A program made the position numbers and the translations under genes. Under the pieces are notes generated by a model. The model saw only the letters and a list, made by a program, of their open reading frames with translations, was not told where the DNA came from and did no database searches. From an uncultured Lachnospiraceae bacterium (GTDB lineage Bacteria > Bacillota > Clostridia > Lachnospirales > Lachnospiraceae): 64,000 bases of DNA. The stretch covers positions 38,216 to 102,215 of the forward strand of contig CAKREB010000012.1 of the NCBI GenBank assembly GCA_934317005.1, read 5' to 3'. Positions 33,866 through 41,640 of the stretch are shown here, one piece after another (the stretch's first letter is position 1; each line of letters begins with the position of its first letter).

Positions 33866-34576
33866 ATGGGATCAATGATACTTGGAAGAAATTCTTTGAA
33901 ATGGATTGCAGCAGCTTCTATGCTATGCGATCATATTGCCTGCGTTTTTCTGCAGGAAGGAAATGCAGAACAGTTTGCAGCGTGGTCATTTGAAAACCGG
34001 CTGTATTTATTTTTACGCATAATAGGCAGAATAGCATTTCCGATTTTTTGCTTTGTGTTGGTTCAGGGATTTCTGACAACACGAAATATTCGTAAGTATC
34101 TGCTTCGTCTGCTTGTGTTTGCATTACTTTCAGAGATACCGTATGATCTTGCGCTTTCAAACCGGATTATGGATCTGAGTCAGCAAAATGTTATCTTTAC
34201 CCTTTTTATAGGAGTAGTTGTGCTATATGGCATACAAAGATTTTCCAAAAGACCATGGCTGCAGGGAGGTGTGATCTTACTCGGATGCCTTATGGCATTT
34301 TATCTGCAGGTGGATTATTCTGTGTTTGGGATTGGCTGCATCGTCATGTTCTATCTGCTGGCAGCTTATCCGAAGCAGTGGCTCTGGCTTATGGCAGTTC
34401 CTTTTGTCATGATGGGAAATATCGAGCCGTTTGCGGTGCTGGCTCTGCCAATCTGCAGCTTATATGACACAGAGAAAGAGGAGCGCAGGATGCCAAGATA
34501 TTTCTTTTATTTGTTTTATCCGGCACATCTGTTTATCCTGTGGGCGATTTTTGAAATTTGTCAAAAAATATGTTGA
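33866..34576 (+). CDS. TraX family membrane protein
   Basis: 236 aa with about eight hydrophobic segments. The TraX pattern is seen in the first half: SLKWIAAASMLCDHIA, FRIIGRIAFPIFCFVLVQGF-like segment (LRIIGRIAFPIFCF) and LLVFALLSEIPYDLA. F-plasmid TraX acetylates pilin, but chromosomal homologues in Firmicutes have unknown roles. Two starts are possible (33866 and 33875); the first has GGGAAG eight to nine bases upstream. The rplU promoter starts in its last codons. Confidence 0.85.
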   Translation: MGSMILGRNSLKWIAAASMLCDHIACVFLQEGNAEQFAAWSFENRLYLFLRIIGRIAFPIFCFVLVQGFLTTRNIRKYLLRLLVFALLSEIPYDLALSNRIMDLSQQNVIFTLFIGVVVLYGIQRFSKRPWLQGGVILLGCLMAFYLQVDYSVFGIGCIVMFYLLAAYPKQWLWLMAVPFVMMGNIEPFAVLALPICSLYDTEKEERRMPRYFFYLFYPAHLFILWAIFEICQKIC

Positions 34577-34601
34577 CAAGCAGTATGTGAAATGGTATTA
34601 T
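34573..34601 (+). promoter_or_regulatory. Promoter of rplU-prp-rpmA
   Basis: TTGACA (34573-34578), 17 bases, TATTAT (34596-34601). Predicted start about 34608. Confidence 0.85.
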
Positions 34602-34607
34602 ACACTA

Positions 34608-34692
34608 GTGTGCCGCTTAACGAGGCAAATTGAAGGATGTGCAATGTTCACAGACGCCGTAGTTAGCGAGTAATGATAAGGAGGTAAAGACT
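34608..34692 (+). ncRNA. Candidate ribosomal protein L21 leader
   Basis: Leader of about 85 bases closed by CGCT(T)AAC (34614-34621) and GTTAGCG (34662-34668), with TGTG/CACA inside. Structured leaders upstream of rplU that bind an r-protein are known in Firmicutes; I place this one by position and structure, not by a model match. Confidence 0.5.
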
Positions 34693-34998
34693 ATGTACGC
34701 AATTATTGCAACAGGCGGAAAGCAGTACAAAGTAGCCGAAGGTGATATCATTAACGTAGAAAGACTTGCTGCTGAAGCAGGTGAAACAGTTACTTTTGAT
34801 CAGGTTGTTGCTGTAAATGATGGTTCTTTAAAGGCCGGCGCTGATGTAGCAAACGCTACTGTTACAGCTTCTGTCGTAAAAGAAGGCCGTGCTAAGAAGG
34901 TAATCGTTTACAGATATAAGAGAAAATCTGGATATCATAAGAAAAATGGTCACAGACAGGCTTTTACACAGGTTAAGATTGAAAAGATCAACGCATAA
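34693..34998 (+). CDS. rplU: 50S ribosomal protein L21
   Basis: 101 aa, typical length. Begins MYAIIATGGKQYKVAEGD and carries the basic KVIVYRYKRKSGYHKKNGHRQ-type segment near the C-terminus that contacts 23S rRNA. AAGGAGG ribosome site. First gene of the conserved rplU-prp-rpmA trio. Confidence 0.98.
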   Translation: MYAIIATGGKQYKVAEGDIINVERLAAEAGETVTFDQVVAVNDGSLKAGADVANATVTASVVKEGRAKKVIVYRYKRKSGYHKKNGHRQAFTQVKIEKINA

Positions 34999-35052
34999 TC
35001 TGTGTAGTGATTCTTACGATATTCGGTATAGAATCGCAGAAAAGGTGACAGT

Positions 35053-35394
35053 ATGATACGAGTTACAATTTACCAGAGTGATTCTGATAAGTATTGTGGA
35101 TTTCGAATGGAAGGACATGCCGGTTTTGCAGAGTATGGAAATGACATAGTTTGTGCGGCGGTTTCCGTGTTGGTGATCAATACGATTAATTCCATAGATG
35201 CATTTACAGAGGATACCTTTGAAAATGCAGTACATCAGGAAAAAGATGTGGTTTCTTTTGAACTTACATCTTCTCCGGTCAGCGAACAGGCTGAGCTGTT
35301 ACTTCAGTCATTGGTATTAGGACTAAAGTCTATAGCCGATGAGTATGGTAAAAAATATATTCGTTTAAAGTTTAAGAGAAAGCAGGAGGTGTAA
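35053..35394 (+). CDS. prp: Ribosomal-processing cysteine protease Prp
   Basis: 113 aa. The catalytic pair is visible at H22 (EGHAGFAE) and C34 (DIVCAAVS), the same positions as in the S. aureus enzyme. Prp removes the N-terminal extension of ribosomal protein L27; the substrate is encoded five bases downstream. Essential in bacteria that make the extended L27. It sits between rplU and rpmA as usual for Firmicutes. Confidence 0.95.
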   Translation: MIRVTIYQSDSDKYCGFRMEGHAGFAEYGNDIVCAAVSVLVINTINSIDAFTEDTFENAVHQEKDVVSFELTSSPVSEQAELLLQSLVLGLKSIADEYGKKYIRLKFKRKQEV

Positions 35395-35398
35395 GACA

Positions 35399-35686
35399 AT
35401 GTTAAAGATGAACCTTCAGTTATTTGCTCATAAAAAAGGAATGGGTTCTACAAAGAACGGTAGAGATTCTGAGTCTAAGAGATTAGGAGCAAAGAGAGCA
35501 GACGGACAGTTCGTACTCGCTGGAAGCATTATCTATAAGCAGCGTGGAACAAAGATTCATCCGGGTGTGAACGTTGGTCGCGGTGGCGATGATACATTAT
35601 TCGCATTAGTTGATGGTGTTGTTCGTTTCGAGAGAAAAGGTAGAGATAAGAAGCAGGCTTCCGTATATCCGGTAGAAGCTAAATAA
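35399..35686 (+). CDS. rpmA: 50S ribosomal protein L27 (pre-protein)
   Basis: 95 aa. The N-terminus MLKMNLQLFAHKKGMG has the Prp cleavage motif: cutting after LQLF leaves AHKKG at the mature end, which reaches the peptidyl-transferase centre. GGAGG in the end of prp is the ribosome site. Followed by a strong terminator. Confidence 0.97.
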   Translation: MLKMNLQLFAHKKGMGSTKNGRDSESKRLGAKRADGQFVLAGSIIYKQRGTKIHPGVNVGRGGDDTLFALVDGVVRFERKGRDKKQASVYPVEAK

Positions 35687-35706
35687 TCTAGTAAAAAATA
35701 CCTGAG

Positions 35707-35737
35707 TAGGGGCTGTTTTGTTACAGCCCCTATTTTT
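35707..35737 (+). terminator. Terminator after rpmA
   Basis: TAGGGGCTGT, TTTGTT, ACAGCCCCTA followed by TTTTTC. Confidence 0.92.
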
Positions 35738-35807
35738 CATAGGATAGGAAATTGCTCGTACAGTAGTGGGCTTGCTCACTTTGTTCATATAGAAAGAAGG
35801 TGGAATG

Positions 35808-37097
35808 ATGTTTGCAGACAGAGCTGAGATTTATATTCGTTCCGGAAAAGGCGGCGATGGTCATGTCAGTTTCCGAAGAGAGTTGTATGTTGCGGCAGGC
35901 GGCCCGGATGGTGGCGATGGCGGCAAGGGCGGTGATCTGATTTTTGAAGTGGATCGGGGTCTGAATACGTTAAATGACTTTAGACATATCCGCAAGTATT
36001 GTGCAGGAGATGGACAGCCCGGAGGAAGAAGACGCTGTCACGGAGCGAATGGAGCAGACCTTGTGGTGAAAGTACCGGAGGGAACTGTTGTCCGGGAAAA
36101 GGAAACCGGAAAGGTTATTGTTGACATGTCGCATGGCTGTACAAGAGAGGTGATCTTAAAGGGTGGACGTGGCGGAAAAGGTAATATGAATTACGCAACA
36201 CCAACGATGCAGGTGCCAAAGTATGCGCAGCCCGGAAGACCGGGAAGAGAGCTAAATGTCATTTTGGAGTTAAAGACAATCGCAGATGTCGGTCTGGTTG
36301 GTTTCCCAAATGTAGGAAAATCGACATTTTTATCACGCGTCAGCAATGCTAAGCCAAAGGTGGCAAACTATCATTTTACAACATTACAGCCGATTCTTGG
36401 TGTTGTTGATCTGGAAGGGGCAGATGGTTTTGTGATCGCAGATATTCCGGGACTGATCGAGGGAGCTTCTTCGGGAATTGGATTAGGTCATGAGTTCTTA
36501 CGTCACATCGAGCGAACAAAGCTTTTTATTCATATGGTGGATGCAGCATCGACAGAAGGCAGAGATCCTTTAAATGACATTAAAGTGATAAACGATGAAC
36601 TAAGAAAATATAATGAAGAACTGGCTTCAAGACCACAGGTGATCGCAGCAAACAAGACAGATGTTTTTTATGGCACAGAGGAAGAAACCGTGATCACTCT
36701 TTTGCGGGAAGAGTTTGAACCGCAGGGAATTCCGGTATTTCCGATTTCAGCAGTGAGCGGAAAGGGTGTCAGGGAGCTGTTATATTATGTGAGAAATCAG
36801 TTAGATCAGATGCAGGAAGAGCCGACTGTATTTGAACGGGAATATGTGATTGATGATATGACCTTCGAAGATGAGCCATATACGGTTTCATATGATGAAA
36901 AGGAAAAGGCATATGTTGTGGAAGGACCAAGAATTGAAAGAATGCTTGGTTATACGAATCTGGATTCTGAGAAGGGATTTCAGTTCTTCCAGAAATTTAT
37001 GCATACAAGTGGTATCATTGATGAACTTCGGGCACTGGGAATACAGGAAGGTGATACGGTTAAGATGTATGACCTGCAGTTTGATTATTATGAATAG
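35808..37097 (+). CDS. obg: GTPase Obg
   Basis: Ribosome-associated GTPase, 429 aa from ATG 35808 (AAGGTGG site; an ATG at 35805 is too close). Glycine-rich Obg fold at residues 1-157 (GGPDGGDGGKGGD), G domain with GFPNVGKST, switch DIPGLIEG, ANKTD and SAVSGKG, then the OCT domain from about 345 (VEGPRIERMLGYTNL). Involved in 50S assembly and stress responses. A further membrane protein gene follows 26 bases downstream. Confidence 0.97.
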   Translation: MFADRAEIYIRSGKGGDGHVSFRRELYVAAGGPDGGDGGKGGDLIFEVDRGLNTLNDFRHIRKYCAGDGQPGGRRRCHGANGADLVVKVPEGTVVREKETGKVIVDMSHGCTREVILKGGRGGKGNMNYATPTMQVPKYAQPGRPGRELNVILELKTIADVGLVGFPNVGKSTFLSRVSNAKPKVANYHFTTLQPILGVVDLEGADGFVIADIPGLIEGASSGIGLGHEFLRHIERTKLFIHMVDAASTEGRDPLNDIKVINDELRKYNEELASRPQVIAANKTDVFYGTEEETVITLLREEFEPQGIPVFPISAVSGKGVRELLYYVRNQLDQMQEEPTVFEREYVIDDMTFEDEPYTVSYDEKEKAYVVEGPRIERMLGYTNLDSEKGFQFFQKFMHTSGIIDELRALGIQEGDTVKMYDLQFDYYE

Positions 37098-37123
37098 ATC
37101 CTTTGGGATGAAATGGAAAATAT

Positions 37124-37735
37124 ATGAAAGAACTACTATTAGAATGTGTCATATGCTTGTGCGTAGCAGCGTTTCTTATGGTCGTGCATGAACTTGTAAA
37201 ATCAATTGTATATATGCTGATCCAGCGCGTAAAGGGCAACAAAAGGCGTTATACGCACAGTATCTGGGCACTGCAGCGCTATATTGATCCGGTTGGTCTG
37301 CTGCTTGCCGTAGCAGGCAGTGTCACCTTTTCAAAACCGTTTATGTTCCGTATACAGGAAAAAAAGACAAACCGGATATTAGGTTTTACCGGCTTTTTGG
37401 TGCTGATTGTCTGCTTTGTATCAAGCGTCCTTGCTTTGCACTTTCATGTACTGGGAGTATCCGGTCTGGAGACGCTTCAGGGGCATGGCTTTGTGGCAAA
37501 GGCAGCTGTTTTAACGATACAGTATATTGCAATCCTTAGCTTTGGCATGATCGTTGCGAATCTGTTTCCTGTTTCTACATTTGATATGGGACTGATCATT
37601 GCCGGATTTTCTGCACAAAAGTATTTAAATATTATTAAGATGGATGCAATCATTAAGACGATTTTTATTATAACGGTAATCATAGGACTGATTCAATATG
37701 GTGGCTATCGCCTGCTTGACGTGTTAGTTGGGTGA
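37124..37735 (+). CDS. Degenerate site-2-protease-like (M50) membrane protein
   Basis: 203 aa with five to six hydrophobic segments. The layout resembles prokaryotic M50 proteases: HELVK at residues 22-26 where HExxH is expected, then YIDPVG at 53-58 and NLFPVSTFDMG at 146-156 where the family has NxxPxxxLDG. The second zinc His of HExxH is Lys, so proteolysis is doubtful. It sits between obg and scpA, where many Lachnospiraceae carry a site-2-protease-like gene. Its TGA lies within the in-frame GTG that could extend scpA. I infer a non-proteolytic paralogue; exact family needs a profile search. Confidence 0.6.
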   Translation: MKELLLECVICLCVAAFLMVVHELVKSIVYMLIQRVKGNKRRYTHSIWALQRYIDPVGLLLAVAGSVTFSKPFMFRIQEKKTNRILGFTGFLVLIVCFVSSVLALHFHVLGVSGLETLQGHGFVAKAAVLTIQYIAILSFGMIVANLFPVSTFDMGLIIAGFSAQKYLNIIKMDAIIKTIFIITVIIGLIQYGGYRLLDVLVG

Positions 37736-37776
37736 GCAGACAGATAGATCTGGATCAGTGGAAAATGGGGAGAAGT

Positions 37777-38556
37777 ATGAGTATTTCGGTAAAGCTTGAG
37801 GCTTTTGATGGGCCGTTAGATCTGCTGCTGCATTTGATTGAAAAAAATAAAATTGATATTTTTGATATTCCAATCGTAGAGATTACGAATCAGTATATGG
37901 AAATTATTTCAAAAATGCAGACAAAGGATATGGATGTCATGAGTGATTTTTTGCTGATGGCAGCAACTCTTTTAAAGATTAAATCAAAGATGTTACTTCC
38001 GGTACAGGTGAATGAGGAAGGTGAGGAGGAAGATCCACGTGCAGAACTGGTAGAACGGTTATTAGAATATAAGACATATAAATATGCGTCGTTTGAGTTA
38101 AAAGATCTGCAGTTAGATGCATCAAAGCAGTTTTTTAAGCGGCCAACCATTCCGGATGAGATTTCGGATTATAAAGAAGAAGTGGATATATCAGAGCTTC
38201 TGGGAGATCTGACACTTGCCAAGCTTCAGACAATCTTTCAGTCAGTCATGAAAAAGCAGATGGATAAGATTGATCCGATCCGAAGCAAATTTGGCAAGAT
38301 TGAAAAAGAGCCGATCAGTTTGCCGGATCGTATGAACTATATTACAGAGTACGCTAAGGCGCATCAGAAGTTTAATTTTCGTGCGATGTTAGAAGAGCAG
38401 GCAGATAAGACGATGGTTATTGTAAGCTTTCTCGGAATTTTAGAGCTGATGAAGACAGGTGTCCTTAAAATCGTACAGGAAAATATTTTTGATGATATTT
38501 GGATTACATATAATGGAGGAGAACATGAAACTATCGGAACTGGAAGCAGCGATTGA
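37777..38556 (+). CDS. scpA: Segregation and condensation protein A
   Basis: Kleisin subunit of the SMC-ScpAB condensin that organises the chromosome. 259 aa from ATG 37777 (GGGGAG upstream), starting MSISVKLEAFDGPLDLLLHLI, the classic ScpA N-terminus; a GTG at 37732 would add 15 residues without similarity. C-terminal winged helix includes FLGILELMKTGVLKIVQ. It overlaps scpB by 32 bases. Confidence 0.95.
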   Translation: MSISVKLEAFDGPLDLLLHLIEKNKIDIFDIPIVEITNQYMEIISKMQTKDMDVMSDFLLMAATLLKIKSKMLLPVQVNEEGEEEDPRAELVERLLEYKTYKYASFELKDLQLDASKQFFKRPTIPDEISDYKEEVDISELLGDLTLAKLQTIFQSVMKKQMDKIDPIRSKFGKIEKEPISLPDRMNYITEYAKAHQKFNFRAMLEEQADKTMVIVSFLGILELMKTGVLKIVQENIFDDIWITYNGGEHETIGTGSSD

Positions 38557-39094
38557 GGCAATTCTTTTTACAATGGGAGAAGCGGTAGAGCTTGAGCGGC
38601 TTGCTGCTGCCACGGAACAGGATGAGGATACCTGCAGACGTGTCATACGTAACATGATGGACAAATATGACAGCGAAGACCGGGGAATCCAGATCATAGA
38701 GCTGGATGGGGCATTTCAGATGTGTACGAAGGCATCCATGTATGAAGCGTTAGTGAAAATTGCACACGTTCCAAAGAAACATGTTTTAACCGATGTACTT
38801 TTAGAAACGCTTTCCATCGTTGCGTATAAGCAGCCAATCACCAAGATGGAAATAGAACATATTCGCGGGGTAAAATCAGATCATCCGGTCAATAAGCTGT
38901 TGGAATACAATTTGATCTGCGAGGCGGGAAGACTGGATGCTCCGGGCAGACCAATCCTTTTTGCCACAACGGAGGAGTTTTTAAGAAATTTTGGTATCGA
39001 ATCTTTGGAAGACCTTCCGGTTGTCAATCAGGAAAAGATAGAGGACTTCAAGCACGAAGCAGAAGAAGAAGTGCAGTTGGAATTAGATATCTAA
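38525..39094 (+). CDS. scpB: Segregation and condensation protein B
   Basis: 189 aa, two winged-helix domains. Begins MKLSELEAAIEAILFTMGE and includes the conserved TLSIVAYKQPITKMEIEHIRG and GRPILFATTEEFLRNFG segments. ATG 38525 has GGAGGA upstream; a start at 38459 would overlap scpA by about 100 bases. Acts as a dimer bridging two ScpA. Ends at a terminator shared with the convergent DUF1836 gene. Confidence 0.96.
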   Translation: MKLSELEAAIEAILFTMGEAVELERLAAATEQDEDTCRRVIRNMMDKYDSEDRGIQIIELDGAFQMCTKASMYEALVKIAHVPKKHVLTDVLLETLSIVAYKQPITKMEIEHIRGVKSDHPVNKLLEYNLICEAGRLDAPGRPILFATTEEFLRNFGIESLEDLPVVNQEKIEDFKHEAEEEVQLELDI

Positions 39095-39098
39095 AGAA

Positions 39099-39140
39099 AA
39101 AGAGGATAGGCTAAAAAGTCTAATCCTCTTTCTTTTTTTT
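39099..39140. terminator. Bidirectional terminator between scpB and the DUF1836 gene
   Basis: AAAGAGGAT..AGGCT, AAAA, AGTCT..ATCCTCTTT with A-run before and T-run after; it also encodes the Lys-rich end of the - strand gene. Confidence 0.85.
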
Positions 39141-39755
39141 GTTTTTGCCATTGTCAGAAGCCTGGGTGGCAGTTTCCTGATCGACAATGCTTTCAATAAT
39201 GGTTTTCTTGACCCAGATATCAAAGCTTAACATACAGATAAATGCAAAATTAGTCAGAACCTTTCGTTCCTTTTCATCTGTAATCTCAGAAAAGGTTTCG
39301 TTTGATTTATTCAGCTTACGGATCATGTCGCGAACCTGCGAATCAATATTTTCTAACTCAATATTAAAAATCTCCTGATAGATCTTATCCAGATCAAAGC
39401 CGTTCTCTGCCTGAAAAAAAGTGGAGGAGATTGGTTCTAAGATATCTTTAATATCGTTGATTGAAAGAAAGTTTTTAAAATAATAAATAAAGATCAAAAG
39501 AATCATATGTTCCTTTGAATATTTTTTCTTATTTGGTGGTGGTAAAAGTTCATTCTTTGTATAATTATTGATCATAGTTTTTGTCAGAATCTTATCATCA
39601 TCAAAACGTTTTGATGATTTTAAGTGTTCATCCATAAACGTAGTGACCTGATCCATGTACAGATCAATATTTGGAATGTCCTTAGGCGGAATATAATCAA
39701 TATTTTGTATTTTTCGAATAAGATCGATCATCTCGCTTGTATATTTATTTGCCAT
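39120..39755 (-). CDS. DUF1836 domain protein (MerR-like DNA-binding family)
   Basis: 211 aa. DUF1836 proteins of Clostridia and Lactobacillales have a predicted N-terminal helix-turn-helix; here the region TKTMINNYTKNELLPPPNKKKYSKEH at about 58-83 resembles the MerR-type wing and helix. The rest is helical; the C-terminus is Lys-rich (GKNKKKKED). Its promoter carries a 9-bp inverted repeat over the -35 box, suggesting autoregulation (inference). Convergent to scpB, divergent from yqfC. Confidence 0.85.
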   Translation of the reverse strand: MANKYTSEMIDLIRKIQNIDYIPPKDIPNIDLYMDQVTTFMDEHLKSSKRFDDDKILTKTMINNYTKNELLPPPNKKKYSKEHMILLIFIYYFKNFLSINDIKDILEPISSTFFQAENGFDLDKIYQEIFNIELENIDSQVRDMIRKLNKSNETFSEITDEKERKVLTNFAFICMLSFDIWVKKTIIESIVDQETATQASDNGKNKKKKED

Positions 39756-39773
39756 GTCATGTATTCCTTTCTG

Positions 39774-39828
39774 CTTGCGAACAATACCGATAGGCTTAAT
39801 TATATCGCAAATAAATTACGTTCGCAAG
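39774..39828 (-). promoter_or_regulatory. Promoter and inverted-repeat operator of the DUF1836 gene
   Basis: On the - strand: TTGCGA (39822-39827), 17 bases, TATAAT (39799-39804). A perfect inverted repeat, CTTGCGAAC (39774-39782) and GTTCGCAAG (39820-39828), flanks the -10 region, one arm covering the -35 box. Confidence 0.75.
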
Positions 39829-40008
39829 TAGGAAACAAAAGTAGAATCAGACAGCAGCCATAAAGTCTAGCCATAAAACACAGGCATAAAGAAAAAACGG
39901 AAAACGGACAGAAAAGTAAGGTTATCAAAAAAGAAAAACAGAGTCACCAAAGCACAGATATGTCATAGAATATAGGAAGGCTGCATAAAAAGAAAAGGGG
40001 GAGTCTAG

Positions 40009-40347
40009 GTGAGAAGCAGACAGGAAATGCACCATAAGGAGCACAGACATTCCAAAAAGGTAACGACAAAGCCTTCGATTCTGGAACCGGTCATTGCAGA
40101 GGCTGTTTCTAAAAAATTGCAACTGTCAGAGGATGTGATCGCTATGGCACCCATTGTAACAGGATATGGCACCCATCGCTTTTGTGTAGAAAATTATAGA
40201 AAGATTATTGAGTATACGCAGGAGCTTATCCGAATTCAGACAAAGACTGTGAGGATTCATATTATTGGAAAAAATCTTGTGATCGCATATTTTCGGGAAG
40301 ATGGAATGTGCGTGGCAGGGGATATTTCCAGTGTGGAATATCACTGA
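40009..40347 (+). CDS. yqfC: Sporulation protein YqfC (YabP/YqfC family)
   Basis: 112 aa from GTG 40009, which has GGGGGAG five bases upstream. The family core is VENYRKIIEYTQELIRIQT and VRIHIIGKNLVIAYF. In B. subtilis yqfC is made in the mother cell under sigma E. A CATAGAAT element at 39964 resembles a sigma-E -10 box but has no good -35. The yqfC-yqfD-phoH-HD-ybeY order matches spore formers. Confidence 0.88.
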   Translation: MRSRQEMHHKEHRHSKKVTTKPSILEPVIAEAVSKKLQLSEDVIAMAPIVTGYGTHRFCVENYRKIIEYTQELIRIQTKTVRIHIIGKNLVIAYFREDGMCVAGDISSVEYH

Positions 40348-40362
40348 CAGAAAGGAAAAAGA

Positions 40363-41640
40363 ATGGTACATAAAATATTTGGCTGGATAGGTGGCTATTT
40401 AAAAGTATACATACAGGGAAGAAATGTGGAGAGGTTTGTAAACCTTTGCAGAAATCATCATATTGTGCTCTGGCAGTTATATTGGAACGAAAAAAAGGAT
40501 AAACTCTTTTTTAGGATTTATCTAAGGGACTTTTATCGTCTGCGTCCGATTGCCAGAAAATGCAAAGTACATCCGGTAGTTGTAAAAAGGATAGGATTTC
40601 CCTTTTTGCTTGGTCATATGAAAAAAAGGGCAAGCTTTTGTCTTGGGGGGTTGGGGTTTTGTATGCTGGTTCTTTTTTTGTCTACAAGAATATGGGGAAT
40701 TTCTCTGGAAGGACAGTCCTACCATACCAGAGAGAGTATTTTGCGGTATCTTGATACAATTAATGTTTATGGGGGAGTGGCAGGCAGTTCCATAGAGTGT
40801 GGTAAACTGGAAGAAAAGATACGCAGACAGTATCGTGATATCGGCTGGGTGTCGGTGGAAAAAAAGGCAAGCAGGCTTTATATCCGTATCAAGGAAGTCA
40901 GGCTGGTTCAAAAGGAGCATAAGAAAAAGAAGGGACATCTGATCGCGCAAAAGGATGGAACCGTTGTATCCATTGTTACCAGAAAGGGAACGGCACATGT
41001 GAAAGCAGGAGATTCCGTAAAAGCAGGAGATATCTTGATTTCCGGAGTTGTTAAGATTTATGGAGATGATCAGTCGCTTATGGAAAAAGAATATGTGCAT
41101 GCGGAAGGAACCGTAGTTTTGGAGGAAACGGAAGATTATCGGGATGTATTGCACAAACAATATCAGAAGAAAGTATATACTGCGCGGGAAAAAAGGATAC
41201 AGGAATGGCAGATTGGTTCTTCGAAGTTTTTTTGCTATAATCCGTTAAAAAAATTGGAAACTTTTGAAAAGTATGATATAATCCGTGAAGGTGGACAGTT
41301 ATGCCCTTTTATTTCTGTGCGCTTTCCTATTCGTCATTATGAAAAACGTTTTCGGGAAATTACGTACAAAAAAGCAGTATATTCTCAAAAGGAAGCAGAC
41401 GAAATCCTGCAGAAGCGTTTGGAATATTACCTGTTAAAGAAAAAGAAAAAAGGGTATGTTCTAAAAAAACAGAATGTCAGACCACAACATAACAAAAAGC
41501 AGTATCAGTTTCTCGGAAAACTGACATTTTGGAAAGAACAGACGAAATACCGAAGAATTTCAAAAAGTAAAATGAAGTATAAGGAAAAAGAAACAAATGG
41601 CAATAATGGAAACGGTAATAGAAATACCGATGGAACATGA
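40363..41640 (+). CDS. yqfD: Sporulation protein YqfD
   Basis: 425 aa. Cytoplasmic N-terminal part with YIQGRNVERFVNLCRNHHI and RDFYRLRPIARKCKV, one membrane segment near residue 95, and a long outer part of beta-rich repeats with GWVSVEKKASRLYIRIKE and a biotinyl-like KDGTVVSIVTRKG motif. Very basic C-terminus. Associated with the mother-cell outer membrane during spore formation in Bacilli. Its last 44 bases overlap the phoH start. Confidence 0.9.
   Translation: MVHKIFGWIGGYLKVYIQGRNVERFVNLCRNHHIVLWQLYWNEKKDKLFFRIYLRDFYRLRPIARKCKVHPVVVKRIGFPFLLGHMKKRASFCLGGLGFCMLVLFLSTRIWGISLEGQSYHTRESILRYLDTINVYGGVAGSSIECGKLEEKIRRQYRDIGWVSVEKKASRLYIRIKEVRLVQKEHKKKKGHLIAQKDGTVVSIVTRKGTAHVKAGDSVKAGDILISGVVKIYGDDQSLMEKEYVHAEGTVVLEETEDYRDVLHKQYQKKVYTAREKRIQEWQIGSSKFFCYNPLKKLETFEKYDIIREGGQLCPFISVRFPIRHYEKRFREITYKKAVYSQKEADEILQKRLEYYLLKKKKKGYVLKKQNVRPQHNKKQYQFLGKLTFWKEQTKYRRISKSKMKYKEKETNGNNGNGNRNTDGT

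Noticed and set aside
33796..33993. Open frame 33796-33993 (+) overlapping the TraX start
   Set aside because: Different frame from TraX, no ribosome site, and no recognisable protein.
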